DNA of 64,000 nucleotides from JAWKJY01 sp041393535 (GTDB taxonomy: Bacteria; Actinomycetota; Thermoleophilia; Gaiellales; Gaiellaceae). Below, in pieces: positions 17,421-24,960 of this stretch (the stretch's first letter is position 1; each line of letters begins with the position of its first letter). The DNA is taken from contig JAWKJY010000009.1 of NCBI GenBank assembly GCA_041393535.1, positions 124,001-188,000 on the forward strand, in the 5' to 3' direction. Position numbers and translations under genes: made by a program. The notes beneath the pieces are model-generated. The model saw nothing but the letters and a program-made list of their open reading frames with translations. It had not been told where the DNA came from and ran no database searches.

Positions 17421-19604
17421 ATGCTCGCTGGGCTCGCGCGCTTCCTGATCGGCCATCGACTGCTCGTGCTCGGCGTCTGGCTCGTGCTGACCGTCGTCGG
17501 GCTGTTCGCGACGCAGCAGGTGGCCGACCGCTGGCTCGAGCAGTTCTCGATCCCCGGCTACTCCGCCTACGAGGCGAACCAGCGCACCCTGGCAGCGTTC
17601 GGCTCGGGCGAGCAGGCGCCGAACGTCGTCGTGCTGACGGTCGACGGCGACGTGACGCAGAGCGACGCCGCGCGCGAGACGCTCGCGACCGTCGCGCGCG
17701 AGTTCCCCGAGTTCCGCACCGCGTCGTACTACTCGACCGGCAGCCTCGCCTACGTCTCCGAGGACCGGCGCACGACGTTCGCGACGTTCTACCCGCCGGG
17801 CCAGGCGGGGTTCGACTCGACGGGGCGGTTCGACGAGCTGCGCGAGGCGCTGGCGGACGCCGCCCCGCCGGGCCTCGAGACGCACGTCACCGGACGCGAC
17901 GCCCTGTACGACTCGCAGGGGAGCGAGGCCGGCGGGCCGAGCGTGCTGACGGAGGCGCTGATCGGCGGCGCAGGCGCGCTCGTGATCCTGCTCTTCGTCT
18001 TCGGGACGCTGCCCGCGATCCTCGTGCCGATCCTGATCGCGATCGCCTCGATCCTCAACACGTTCACGCTGATCTGGCTGCTGACCTACGTCACGCCGGT
18101 CTCGATCATCGTCCAGTTCCTCGTCGCGCTCGTCGGCCTCGGCGTCGCGATCGACTACGCGCTGCTGATGATCTTCCGCTACCGCGAGGAGCTGCGGCAC
18201 GGGCGGGATCCGCAGGAGGCCGTCGTCCAGACGATGACCCATGCAGGCCGGGCGGTGATCGTCTCCGGCTCGACGGTCGCGATCGGCCTCCTGTCGATGG
18301 TGATCATCCCGATCCCGGTGATCCGCTCGATCGGGATCGGCGGGATGCTGATCCCCGCGGTCTCGGTCGTGGTCGCGATCACGCTCCTGCCCGTGCTGCT
18401 CTCCCTGCTCGGGCAGCGGATCAACTCGGTCCGCCTGATGCCGCGGCGGATCGTCGAGGGCTCGGACGAGGAGACCGGCTTCTGGTGGCGCTGGGCCCAC
18501 CTCGTCATGCGCCGCCCGATCGTCCTCGGCGGGCTCGGCGTGCTCATCGTCGCCCTGCTGCTCGTCCCCGGCGCGCAGCTGAACCCCGCCGACGCGCAGG
18601 CGAAGGACATCGCCGGCGCCGTGACGGACGACGCCGTCGTCGGCCTCGACCGGCTGACGCAGGCCGGGATCACGCACGGCGCGATCAAGCCCTTCGTCGT
18701 CCTCGTCGAGGGCGTTGGCGACCAGGGCGCGCTCGACCGGATCGCCGCGCGCGTCGCGGAGGCGCCCGGCGTGGCCGGCGCGGCGGCGCCGTCCGACTGG
18801 CGCCGCGGCGACGTCGCGCTCGTCGAGGCGTTCGCCGACGTCGACGCCTCGTCGCGCGCCGCCCGCTCGACGATCGACGCGCTCCAGGACGACGTGCTGC
18901 CGCCGCTCGAAGGCGAGCTCGGGCCGGGCGCCCGGGTCACGCTCGGCGGCGTCGCGCCGGAGGAGCGGGACTTCGTGCACGCCGTCTACGGGAAGTTCCC
19001 GTACGCGCTGGCGTTCGTCGTCGTCCTGACGTTCCTGCTGCTGATGCGCGCCTTCCGCTCGGTCTTCCTCGCGGTCAAGGCGGTCGTGCTGAACCTGATC
19101 TCGCTCGGCGCCGCGCTCGGGATCATCGTGCTGATCTTCCAGCAGGGGCACGGCGCGGAGGCGATCTGGAACGTGCACCCGACCGACGCGATCATCTCGT
19201 GGATCCCGCTGATGATCTTCGCGTTCCTCTACGGGCTCTCGATGGACTACGAGGTGTTCATGGTCTCGCGCATCCGGGAGTCGTACGACGAGACGGGGTC
19301 GACGCGCGACGCGATCGCGCTCGGGCTGGCACGGACGGGGAAGCTCGTCACCAGCGCGGCGCTCGTCCTGATGTTCGCGTTCGTCGTCCTCTCGACCAGC
19401 CCCGGCACGGACGTCAAGCAGTTCGGGATCGGCCTCGCCGCGGGGATCATCTTCGACGCCACCGTGATCCGCGCGCTGCTCGTCCCCTCGCTGATGCGGG
19501 TCGCGGGCTCGCTGAACTGGTGGCTGCCGGCCCCCGTGGCCCGGGTGCTGCTGACCCGCCCGTCGCCCGCCATCGACGCCCGCGCGAGATCGGGCGCCGA
19601 CTGA
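17421..19604 (+). CDS. MMPL-family RND-type transporter
   Basis: 727 residues, ATG at 17421 with GGGAGGAG upstream. The layout is a duplicated RND half: one membrane segment (about residues 12-32), an outer domain to about 170, five segments with the conserved Asp-Tyr pair at 245-246 (GVAIDYALLMIFRYREEL), then a second half. The second half has a segment near 375, an outer domain, and five more segments with D609-Y610 (LYGLSMDYEVFMVSRIRE). These buried Asp-Tyr pairs carry the proton relay in MmpL proteins. Likely cargo is a lipid, a hydrophobic metabolite or a drug. The 143 bp upstream of the gene show no other gene. Confidence 0.93.
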   Translation: MLAGLARFLIGHRLLVLGVWLVLTVVGLFATQQVADRWLEQFSIPGYSAYEANQRTLAAFGSGEQAPNVVVLTVDGDVTQSDAARETLATVAREFPEFRTASYYSTGSLAYVSEDRRTTFATFYPPGQAGFDSTGRFDELREALADAAPPGLETHVTGRDALYDSQGSEAGGPSVLTEALIGGAGALVILLFVFGTLPAILVPILIAIASILNTFTLIWLLTYVTPVSIIVQFLVALVGLGVAIDYALLMIFRYREELRHGRDPQEAVVQTMTHAGRAVIVSGSTVAIGLLSMVIIPIPVIRSIGIGGMLIPAVSVVVAITLLPVLLSLLGQRINSVRLMPRRIVEGSDEETGFWWRWAHLVMRRPIVLGGLGVLIVALLLVPGAQLNPADAQAKDIAGAVTDDAVVGLDRLTQAGITHGAIKPFVVLVEGVGDQGALDRIAARVAEAPGVAGAAAPSDWRRGDVALVEAFADVDASSRAARSTIDALQDDVLPPLEGELGPGARVTLGGVAPEERDFVHAVYGKFPYALAFVVVLTFLLLMRAFRSVFLAVKAVVLNLISLGAALGIIVLIFQQGHGAEAIWNVHPTDAIISWIPLMIFAFLYGLSMDYEVFMVSRIRESYDETGSTRDAIALGLARTGKLVTSAALVLMFAFVVLSTSPGTDVKQFGIGLAAGIIFDATVIRALLVPSLMRVAGSLNWWLPAPVARVLLTRPSPAIDARARSGAD

Positions 19605-19616
19605 GCCCGCGCCGCC

Positions 19617-19641
19617 GTTTCCCGTCGGCCGCCGAGGGGAA
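19617..19641 (+). promoter_or_regulatory. Candidate SigB/SigF-type promoter (GTTT-N16-GGGAA)
   Basis: GTTT at 19617-19620 and GGGAA at 19637-19641 are 16 bp apart, close to the actinobacterial general-stress sigma pattern GTTT-N15-17-GGGTA. The methyltransferase ATG follows 12 bp downstream, so the transcript would be nearly leaderless. The -10 has A where the consensus has T. GTTT is rare in this GC-rich DNA. Compare the better match at 21281-21305. Confidence 0.35.
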
Positions 19642-19653
19642 CGCACGGCGCGG

Positions 19654-20481
19654 ATGGACGACGGGGACTGGACGCGCACGCCGCGGCGGGGCGGCCCGCT
19701 GTCGCCGCTGCGGACGTACGTCGAGATCGCGGATCGCGAGCGCGCCTTCGGCCGCGGGGAGCGGCGGAAGGCGTTCGAGGCCGTTCGGCTCGGCGGCGGG
19801 CGCGCCGGCGCGCGGGTGCTCGACCTCGGCGCCGGTCAGGCGTGGCAGCTGCGCTGGCTCGCCGCGGACTACCGGCCGGTCGGGGTCGAGCCCTCGTCCG
19901 GGCTCGTCGCGGTCGGGCGCGCCCGGCTCGCGGCGGACGGGCTCGCAGGCCGCGTCCCGCTGCTCGTCGGCGGACCGGGCGGGGTGCCCGTCCCGGAGGG
20001 CCTCGCCGACGCCGCGATCGGGCTGAACGCGCCGCTCGGCTACGGCGACCCGGCGGACGACGCCCGCTCGCTCGAGGCCGTCGCGGCGAGCCTGGCGCCC
20101 GGCGCGCGGCTCGTGCTCGAGCTGGCATCGCGTCCGCTCGCCGAGCGTCGCGGCGCGTCGCGGCGCACCCGGAGGTTCCCCGACGGCGCGCTCGTCGACG
20201 CGCGCGTCCGCTACGACCCGGCGCGTGGGGCGGTCGCCGAGCGCCAGGAGCTGCGCCTCGACGGGGAGCTGCTCGGCGCGTTCGCCTACGAGCTGCGCAC
20301 CTTCGACCCTGACGGGCTGGAGGAGCTGCTCGCCGCCGCCGGGCTGGTGCTGGACGGCGTGCACGGCGGCACCGACGGCTGCGCCTGGCGCGGCGATCGC
20401 CCGCTCGTCGTGGTCGCGCGGAGGCCGCAGCGGGTCGCGATCGTGGCGCTCGGCGGGTCAGCCCACGAGCCGGCCGCGTAG
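19654..20481 (+). CDS. SAM-dependent class I methyltransferase
   Basis: 275 residues, ATG at 19654. Motif I is VLDLGAGQAWQLRWLA near residue 54; acidic motif II follows as PVGVEPSSG. A central AIGLNAPLGYGDPADDARSLEAVAASLAPGARLVLEL is typical of small-molecule methyltransferases, and the C-terminal region is AYELRTFDPDGLEELLAAAGLVLDGVHGG. The acceptor is unknown. The 3' end overlaps the opposing phosphatase gene by 24 bp. Confidence 0.83.
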   Translation: MDDGDWTRTPRRGGPLSPLRTYVEIADRERAFGRGERRKAFEAVRLGGGRAGARVLDLGAGQAWQLRWLAADYRPVGVEPSSGLVAVGRARLAADGLAGRVPLLVGGPGGVPVPEGLADAAIGLNAPLGYGDPADDARSLEAVAASLAPGARLVLELASRPLAERRGASRRTRRFPDGALVDARVRYDPARGAVAERQELRLDGELLGAFAYELRTFDPDGLEELLAAAGLVLDGVHGGTDGCAWRGDRPLVVVARRPQRVAIVALGGSAHEPAA

Positions 20482-21201
20482 CTCGTCGAGCCGGGGGGCG
20501 GCGACGCCGGCGTCGCGCAGGTAGCGCCGCGCGCCGCCGTAGCGCTCCTCCAGCACGGCGAGCGTCCCCACCATCCCGTCGCGCGGGGCGGCGCAGAGCC
20601 GGGCGCGGGCCGCGCGCTGCTCCTCGTCGCGCCCGGCGGCGATCCACTCGCCGACGAGCTGCTCGACCCGCTCGTGGGAGAGCGCGTAGTCGTCCGCGAC
20701 GTCGTCGGGGGAGACGCCCGCCAGGCGCAGGAGCAGCGCGGCGACGATCCCCGTGCGGTCCTTGCCGATCGCGCAGTGGACGACCACGGCGCCGTCGGAG
20801 AGGGCCCGCGCCAGCTCGTCCACGGCGCGGGCGATCCGTCCGGCGTGCACCTCGAGCGCGTCGACGTAGAGCGCCTCGAGCGCCTGCGCCGGGTCCGGCG
20901 ACGACGAGGCGAGCCGGTCGATCCGCTTCCCCGCGCCGCGGTCGATGCGGCCGAAGAGCGAGACGCGGACGACCGAGATCCGGTCGGCGTGGGGCGGGTC
21001 GAGCGCGCCCTCCTCGACGAAGCGCAGGTCGATCGCGGTGCGGACGCCGTACGTCGCGAGCGCGTCCCAGCCCCGCGCGTCGAGGGCCGAGATGTCGTCC
21101 GCGCGCACGACCACGCGCGGCCTCGTCGTGCGCCCGTCCTCGGTCGGCAGGCCGCCGAGGTCGCGCACGTTGCAGCAGCCGGCCCACGGGAGGTGACGCA
21201 C
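20458..21201 (-). CDS. Tyrosine/serine protein phosphatase (Y_phosphatase3 type)
   Basis: 247 residues, start GTG at 21201. The N-terminus has CCNVRDLGGLPTEDG (NxRDLGG at residues 11-17), the hallmark of bacterial PtpB-like phosphatases. The P-loop is VHCAIGKDRTG with catalytic Cys143 and Arg149, and the downstream IAAGRDEEQRAA and GTLAVLEERYGG helices complete the family profile. Proteins of this type dephosphorylate phosphotyrosine and some phosphoinositides. It is transcribed away from DUF1206 and converges with the methyltransferase. Confidence 0.9.
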   Translation of the reverse strand: MRHLPWAGCCNVRDLGGLPTEDGRTTRPRVVVRADDISALDARGWDALATYGVRTAIDLRFVEEGALDPPHADRISVVRVSLFGRIDRGAGKRIDRLASSSPDPAQALEALYVDALEVHAGRIARAVDELARALSDGAVVVHCAIGKDRTGIVAALLLRLAGVSPDDVADDYALSHERVEQLVGEWIAAGRDEEQRAARARLCAAPRDGMVGTLAVLEERYGGARRYLRDAGVAAPRLDELRGRLVG

Positions 21202-21280
21202 GCGATCGACGCTAGCAGGAGCCTCCCGTCCGGACCGTGCCCAGGTGGTCGACGGGCGGTGCCGAGCCTGCGGGTCCGCC

Positions 21281-21305
21281 GTTTCCGCGCCCGCCGCACC
21301 GGGTA
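21281..21305 (+). promoter_or_regulatory. Candidate SigB/SigF-type stress promoter upstream of the DUF1206 gene
   Basis: GTTT (21281-21284), 16 bp, then GGGTA (21301-21305), a full match to the GTTT-N15-17-GGGTA pattern used by SigF of mycobacteria and SigB-like factors. The predicted RNA start near 21313 gives a 25-nt leader containing the AGGGAGG ribosome site of the DUF1206 gene. It sits in the 137-bp gap shared with the divergent phosphatase gene. Confidence 0.5.
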
Positions 21306-21338
21306 CTCCCGTCGGGCACGCGAGGTGAAGGGAGGCTC

Positions 21339-22253
21339 GTGCCGGCGAGGATGGCGTTCGACGTGCTGGGGAGGCCGGGGCGCACGCAGCGCGCCATCGG
21401 GGCGGTGCGCCCGCGGGGCGTGGACGGCGGCGGCTGGTACGCGTGGCTCGCGCGGGCCGGGCTCGTCGCGAAGGGCGTCTCCTACGGCCTCGTCGGGGTG
21501 CTCGCGATCCAGCTCGCGCTGGGCGAGGGCGGCGACGCGACGAGCCGGGAGGGCGCACTGGCGACGCTCGCGGACGGGACGCCCGGGCGGCTGGTGCTCG
21601 GCCTGCTCGCGGTCGGCTTCGCCAGCTACGCCGCGTGGCGCGTCGTGCAGGCCGTCGTGGAGCGGGAGGACGGCGACGGTGCCGACGCGGCGGCGAAGGA
21701 GTGGGGCAAGCGCGCGGGCCACCTCGCGCGGGCCGCGATCTACGCCGCGCTCACCTACTCGACGGTGCGCATCCTGGTGGACGGCCGGGGCGAGTCGTCC
21801 GGGGAGGGCGGCGGCCAGGAGCAGCGGGCGACGGCCGAGGTGCTCGGCTGGCCGGGCGGGCCGTGGCTCGTCGGGATCGTCGGCGCGTGCGTCGTCGGCT
21901 ACGCCGGCTGGAACGCCTACCGCGGCCTGGCCCGGAAGTTCGAGGAGAAGTGGGAGAGCGGCCGCAGCCGCACGGCGCGCCGCTGGGGCAGCCTCGCCGG
22001 CGTCGTCGGCCACCTCGCGCGGGCGGTCGTCTTCGCGCTGATCGGCGTGTTCCTCGTCCGCGCGGCGATCCAGTACGACCCGGCGGAGGCGATCGGGCTC
22101 GACGGAGTGCTCCAGGAGCTGGCCGGCGCGGCCTACGGCCCCTACCTGCTCGGGCTGACCGCCGCGGGCCTCGTCGCCTACGGCGTGTACTGCCTCGTCG
22201 ACGCGCGCTACCGCGACGTCTCGACCGGCCGGGGCAGCCGGGCGCGGCGTTGA
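21339..22253 (+). CDS. DUF1206 membrane protein
   Basis: 304 residues. The start is GTG at 21339, chosen for an AGGGAGG 4 nt upstream; ATG at 21351 is an alternative. It has three repeated modules, each with two membrane segments: LARAGLVAKGVSYGLVGVLAIQLAL; KRAGHLARAAIYAALTYSTVRILV; and AGVVGHLARAVVFALIGVFLVRAAI. The R/H-x-x-x-x-G-x-x-Y/A pattern at each module start is the DUF1206 repeat. Six membrane helices are expected. The molecular role is not known. The upstream GTTT-N16-GGGTA box suggests general-stress control. Confidence 0.87.
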   Translation: MPARMAFDVLGRPGRTQRAIGAVRPRGVDGGGWYAWLARAGLVAKGVSYGLVGVLAIQLALGEGGDATSREGALATLADGTPGRLVLGLLAVGFASYAAWRVVQAVVEREDGDGADAAAKEWGKRAGHLARAAIYAALTYSTVRILVDGRGESSGEGGGQEQRATAEVLGWPGGPWLVGIVGACVVGYAGWNAYRGLARKFEEKWESGRSRTARRWGSLAGVVGHLARAVVFALIGVFLVRAAIQYDPAEAIGLDGVLQELAGAAYGPYLLGLTAAGLVAYGVYCLVDARYRDVSTGRGSRARR

Positions 22254-22277
22254 CCTCGGCCCGCGCCGCGTTGCCTC

Positions 22278-23420
22278 CTAGGCGACGGCGGGGACGAGGT
22301 CCTGCAGCCGCGGATGGACCTCCTCGGCGTACAGGCGCATGCTCTTGATCGTCTCGTCGTGCTCGAGGTGGCCGGCCTGCCCCATGATCATCAGGTGGCC
22401 GAAGCCGCCGACGTCGCCGTAGAAGCGGCGCAGGGCCGCAGTCACCGTGTCCGGGTTGCCGGCGAAGACGACGCCGTTCTCGATCAGCTCCTCGAACGTG
22501 CGGTGCGCGAAGGCGGAGGCGGGGAGCTGGCCGCGCCAGGCGGCGACCCGCGCGGCCGCCGGCGAGTAGCCCGGCGGGTTGTTGAACTGCGGCGGCACCT
22601 TGTTCGCGCGGATGTACCACATCAGCTTCTGCGCGCCCGCGAGCCCCTCCTCGTCGGTGTCGCCGACGTAGACGAGCGCCGCGTACGCGAGCTGGCCGTC
22701 GTCCGTCGGCAGCCCGAGCTCGGTGCGCCGCGCGCGGTACGCGTCGAACACCCTGCGCGCGCCGTCCCGACCGACGAGGAAGGTCGCCACGGTGTAGCCG
22801 TGGTCGGCGACGCGGGCGACGCTGCTCGGCGTCAGCGAGGTGATCCACACGCGCGGGTGCGGCTGCGTGTACGGCCGCGGCCAGATGTTCACCTGGCGGT
22901 GCTCGAAGTAGCGCCCCTGCCAGCTGAACGGCCCGTCGTGCGTCGTCCACGCCTTCAGGATCAGGTCGTGTGCCTCCCAGAAGCGCTCCGACATCCGCAG
23001 CGGCATCGAGTTCGTCGCCGAGATCTCGTAGGGCACGCCGCGCACGAGCCCGCAGATCAGGCGGCCGCGCGAGAGCAGGTCGACGAGGGCCATCTCCTCG
23101 GCCACGCGCACCGGGTCGCGCCGGTTCGCGATCGGGTTGCCGAGCAGGAGGATGTCCGAGCGCCTCGTCTCGCGCGCGAGGACGGCCGCGATCAGCGGCG
23201 CGCAGGGGTCCATGCACGTCGCCGTCGAGTGGTGCTCGTTCAGCATGATCCCGAGCCCCAGCTCGTCGGCGTACGCCCACTCGTCGAGGTAGCGGTGCCA
23301 CAGGTCGGCCGCCTTCGCCGGGTCGATCAGGCCGTTCGGGAGCGTCACCCGGACGGACTCGTACGTCGACTCGTCGGGCAGGTACGGGTAGGCGGTCTCG
23401 CTGAAGTGCCAGGCCTGCAT
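22278..23420 (-). CDS. LLM-class flavin-dependent oxidoreductase (luciferase-like)
   Basis: 380 residues, ATG at 23420 overlapping the upstream stop (ATGA). The luciferase-like TIM barrel is readable from the N-terminus (YADELGLGIMLNEHHSTATCMDPCAPLIAAVLAR). It continues with RSDILLLGNPIANRRDPVRVAEEMALVDLLSRGRLICGLVRGVP, then PRVWITSLTPSSVARVADHGYTVATFL, and the C-terminal ENGVVFAGNPDTVTAALRRFY. Members use FMNH2 or F420. This F-EHH/GNPIA type resembles monooxygenases and alkanal-type enzymes. Last gene of the operon that begins at 30.3 kb. Confidence 0.88.
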   Translation of the reverse strand: MQAWHFSETAYPYLPDESTYESVRVTLPNGLIDPAKAADLWHRYLDEWAYADELGLGIMLNEHHSTATCMDPCAPLIAAVLARETRRSDILLLGNPIANRRDPVRVAEEMALVDLLSRGRLICGLVRGVPYEISATNSMPLRMSERFWEAHDLILKAWTTHDGPFSWQGRYFEHRQVNIWPRPYTQPHPRVWITSLTPSSVARVADHGYTVATFLVGRDGARRVFDAYRARRTELGLPTDDGQLAYAALVYVGDTDEEGLAGAQKLMWYIRANKVPPQFNNPPGYSPAAARVAAWRGQLPASAFAHRTFEELIENGVVFAGNPDTVTAALRRFYGDVGGFGHLMIMGQAGHLEHDETIKSMRLYAEEVHPRLQDLVPAVA

Positions 23421-24208
23421 CACGCCTCCAGGAAGGAGAGGACGGCGGTCGCGACGGCGTCGGGCCGTTCGAGCTGCGGGAAGTGGCCGGCGCGCTCGAC
23501 CAGCTCGAAGCGCGCGCCGGGGATCGCGGCCGCGAGCGCGCGGCCGTAGTCCGGCGACGCGATCCCGTCGGAGGCGCCCCAGAGGACGAGCGTCGGCGCC
23601 GCGACGCGGCGCAGCCGACGGCGGAGCTTCGGGTCGCAGAAGTACGGCTCCCAGCCGTAGAGGACGGCCGCCTCCTGGTCGCGCGCGGTGATCGCGAGCT
23701 CCTCGTCCGTCCGGCTCGGGTAGTCGAAGAAGCGCGCGCCCTCGGCCTCGTCGTGGAACGCGAGGCGGGCGAGCTCGGCCGGCGAGCTGGCGAAGACGTC
23801 GTGGATGTCCCGGTCCTCCGGGCCCCCGACGCGGATGCCGAGCGAGCCGACGAGCGCGAGCGCGCCGATCCGCGGCGAGCGGAGCGCGAGCTCGCACGCG
23901 ATCCAGCCGCCGAGCGAGCAGCCGACGAGCGCGACGTCGGTCAGGTCGAGCTCGTCGAGCAGGTCGAGGTACGCGTAGACCACGTCGTCGACCTCGTCGA
24001 CCCAGTCGGGCAGCGACGAGCGTCCGAAGCCCGGGTGCGACGGCACGAGCACGCGGCGGTGCCCGGCGAGCAGGTCGAGCACCGGCCCGTGGCCGTGGAG
24101 GCCGGTCTCCGGGTGGAGGAAGAGGAGCGGTCGGCCCGCGCCGAGCTCGCGGAGCTCGAGCTCGATCCCGCCGACCGGGCGGAGCGGGACGTCGTCGGCG
24201 GCAGCCAT
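23420..24208 (-). CDS. Alpha/beta-fold hydrolase
   Basis: 262 residues, ATG at 24208. Triad: nucleophile Ser in VGCSLGGWIA, Asp in WGASDGIASP, His in RAGHFPQLE. FLHPETGLHGHGPVLDLLAG supplies the oxyanion-hole segment, and PSHPGFGRSSLPDW is the usual next strand-turn. It lies 58 bp after the Crp/Fnr gene and overlaps the LLM gene by ATGA. The pairing with a flavin oxygenase suggests hydrolysis of the oxygenated product, for example a lactone or ester; this is inference. Confidence 0.88.
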   Translation of the reverse strand: MAAADDVPLRPVGGIELELRELGAGRPLLFLHPETGLHGHGPVLDLLAGHRRVLVPSHPGFGRSSLPDWVDEVDDVVYAYLDLLDELDLTDVALVGCSLGGWIACELALRSPRIGALALVGSLGIRVGGPEDRDIHDVFASSPAELARLAFHDEAEGARFFDYPSRTDEELAITARDQEAAVLYGWEPYFCDPKLRRRLRRVAAPTLVLWGASDGIASPDYGRALAAAIPGARFELVERAGHFPQLERPDAVATAVLSFLEA

Positions 24209-24266
24209 CGGTCGGCCGACGATACGGGCGACGCGCGGGCCGCGCAGTGACTTTCGTCGCAGGCGG

Positions 24267-24956
24267 TCAGCCCGGGCGCGAGGCGTCGTGCAGCGCGGCC
24301 GGGTCGCGCAGGACGAGGGTGGCGCCCTCGCGGTCGACGAGGCCCTCGCGGCGGAGCTGCGAGAGGACGCGCGAGACGACCTCCCGCACCGAGCCGATCG
24401 CGTCCGCCACGTCCTGGTGGCTCGCGTGGACGACGAGGCGCTCGCCCTCGCGCTCGGCCAGGTCGAGCAGGTGCCTCGCGACCCGCTGGCGGACGGTCAG
24501 GAAGACGTTCGCGCTGAGCAGGCTCGCGTTCTCGAAGACGCGGTCGGCGAGCTCGCGGGCGACGGCCCAGCTCGTCGCGGCGTCCTCCTCGGCGAGGGCG
24601 CGCAGTCGGTCGGCCGGCAGCCGCACGAGCCGGCACTCGGTGACCGCCTGGACGCCCGTCGGGCCGCCGCCGGCGACGACCGCCGGCAGCCCGAGCACGT
24701 CGCCGGGGGTCGCGTAGCGGATCGTCGCCTGGCGGCCCTGGGGCGAGCTGACGAACACGCGCAGCAGGCCCTCGACGACGAGCACGAGCGGCGCCGCCTC
24801 GCCCGGCAGCGTGCCCCGGTAGACGACGCTCCCGGCCGCGACGTCGACCTCGGCGGCCGCGTCGAGCAGGCTCGCCGCCACCCGGCGGGGCAGCTCGGCG
24901 AGGAAGCTCGCGCGCCATGCCTCCGCCGCGGCCCGCGAGAGCGCGCCCGTCGACAC
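24267..24956 (-). CDS. Crp/Fnr-family transcription regulator
   Basis: 229 residues, GTG at 24956, 4 nt after the HyuB stop. The N-terminal cyclic-nucleotide-binding barrel covers roughly residues 20-130 (AAGSVVYRGTLPGEAAPLVLVVEGLLRVFV, GDVLGLPAVVAGG). A long helix is followed by a Crp-type winged HTH (ASHQDVADAIGSVREVVSRVLSQLRREGLVDREGATL). There is no Fnr-type cysteine cluster at the N-terminus. The cAMP-contact residues of CRP are not clearly kept, so the effector is unknown. Its place inside the hyu operon suggests it controls that operon in response to the substrate or to carbon state. Confidence 0.9.
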   Translation of the reverse strand: MSTGALSRAAAEAWRASFLAELPRRVAASLLDAAAEVDVAAGSVVYRGTLPGEAAPLVLVVEGLLRVFVSSPQGRQATIRYATPGDVLGLPAVVAGGGPTGVQAVTECRLVRLPADRLRALAEEDAATSWAVARELADRVFENASLLSANVFLTVRQRVARHLLDLAEREGERLVVHASHQDVADAIGSVREVVSRVLSQLRREGLVDREGATLVLRDPAALHDASRPG

Positions 24957-24960
24957 GGCG

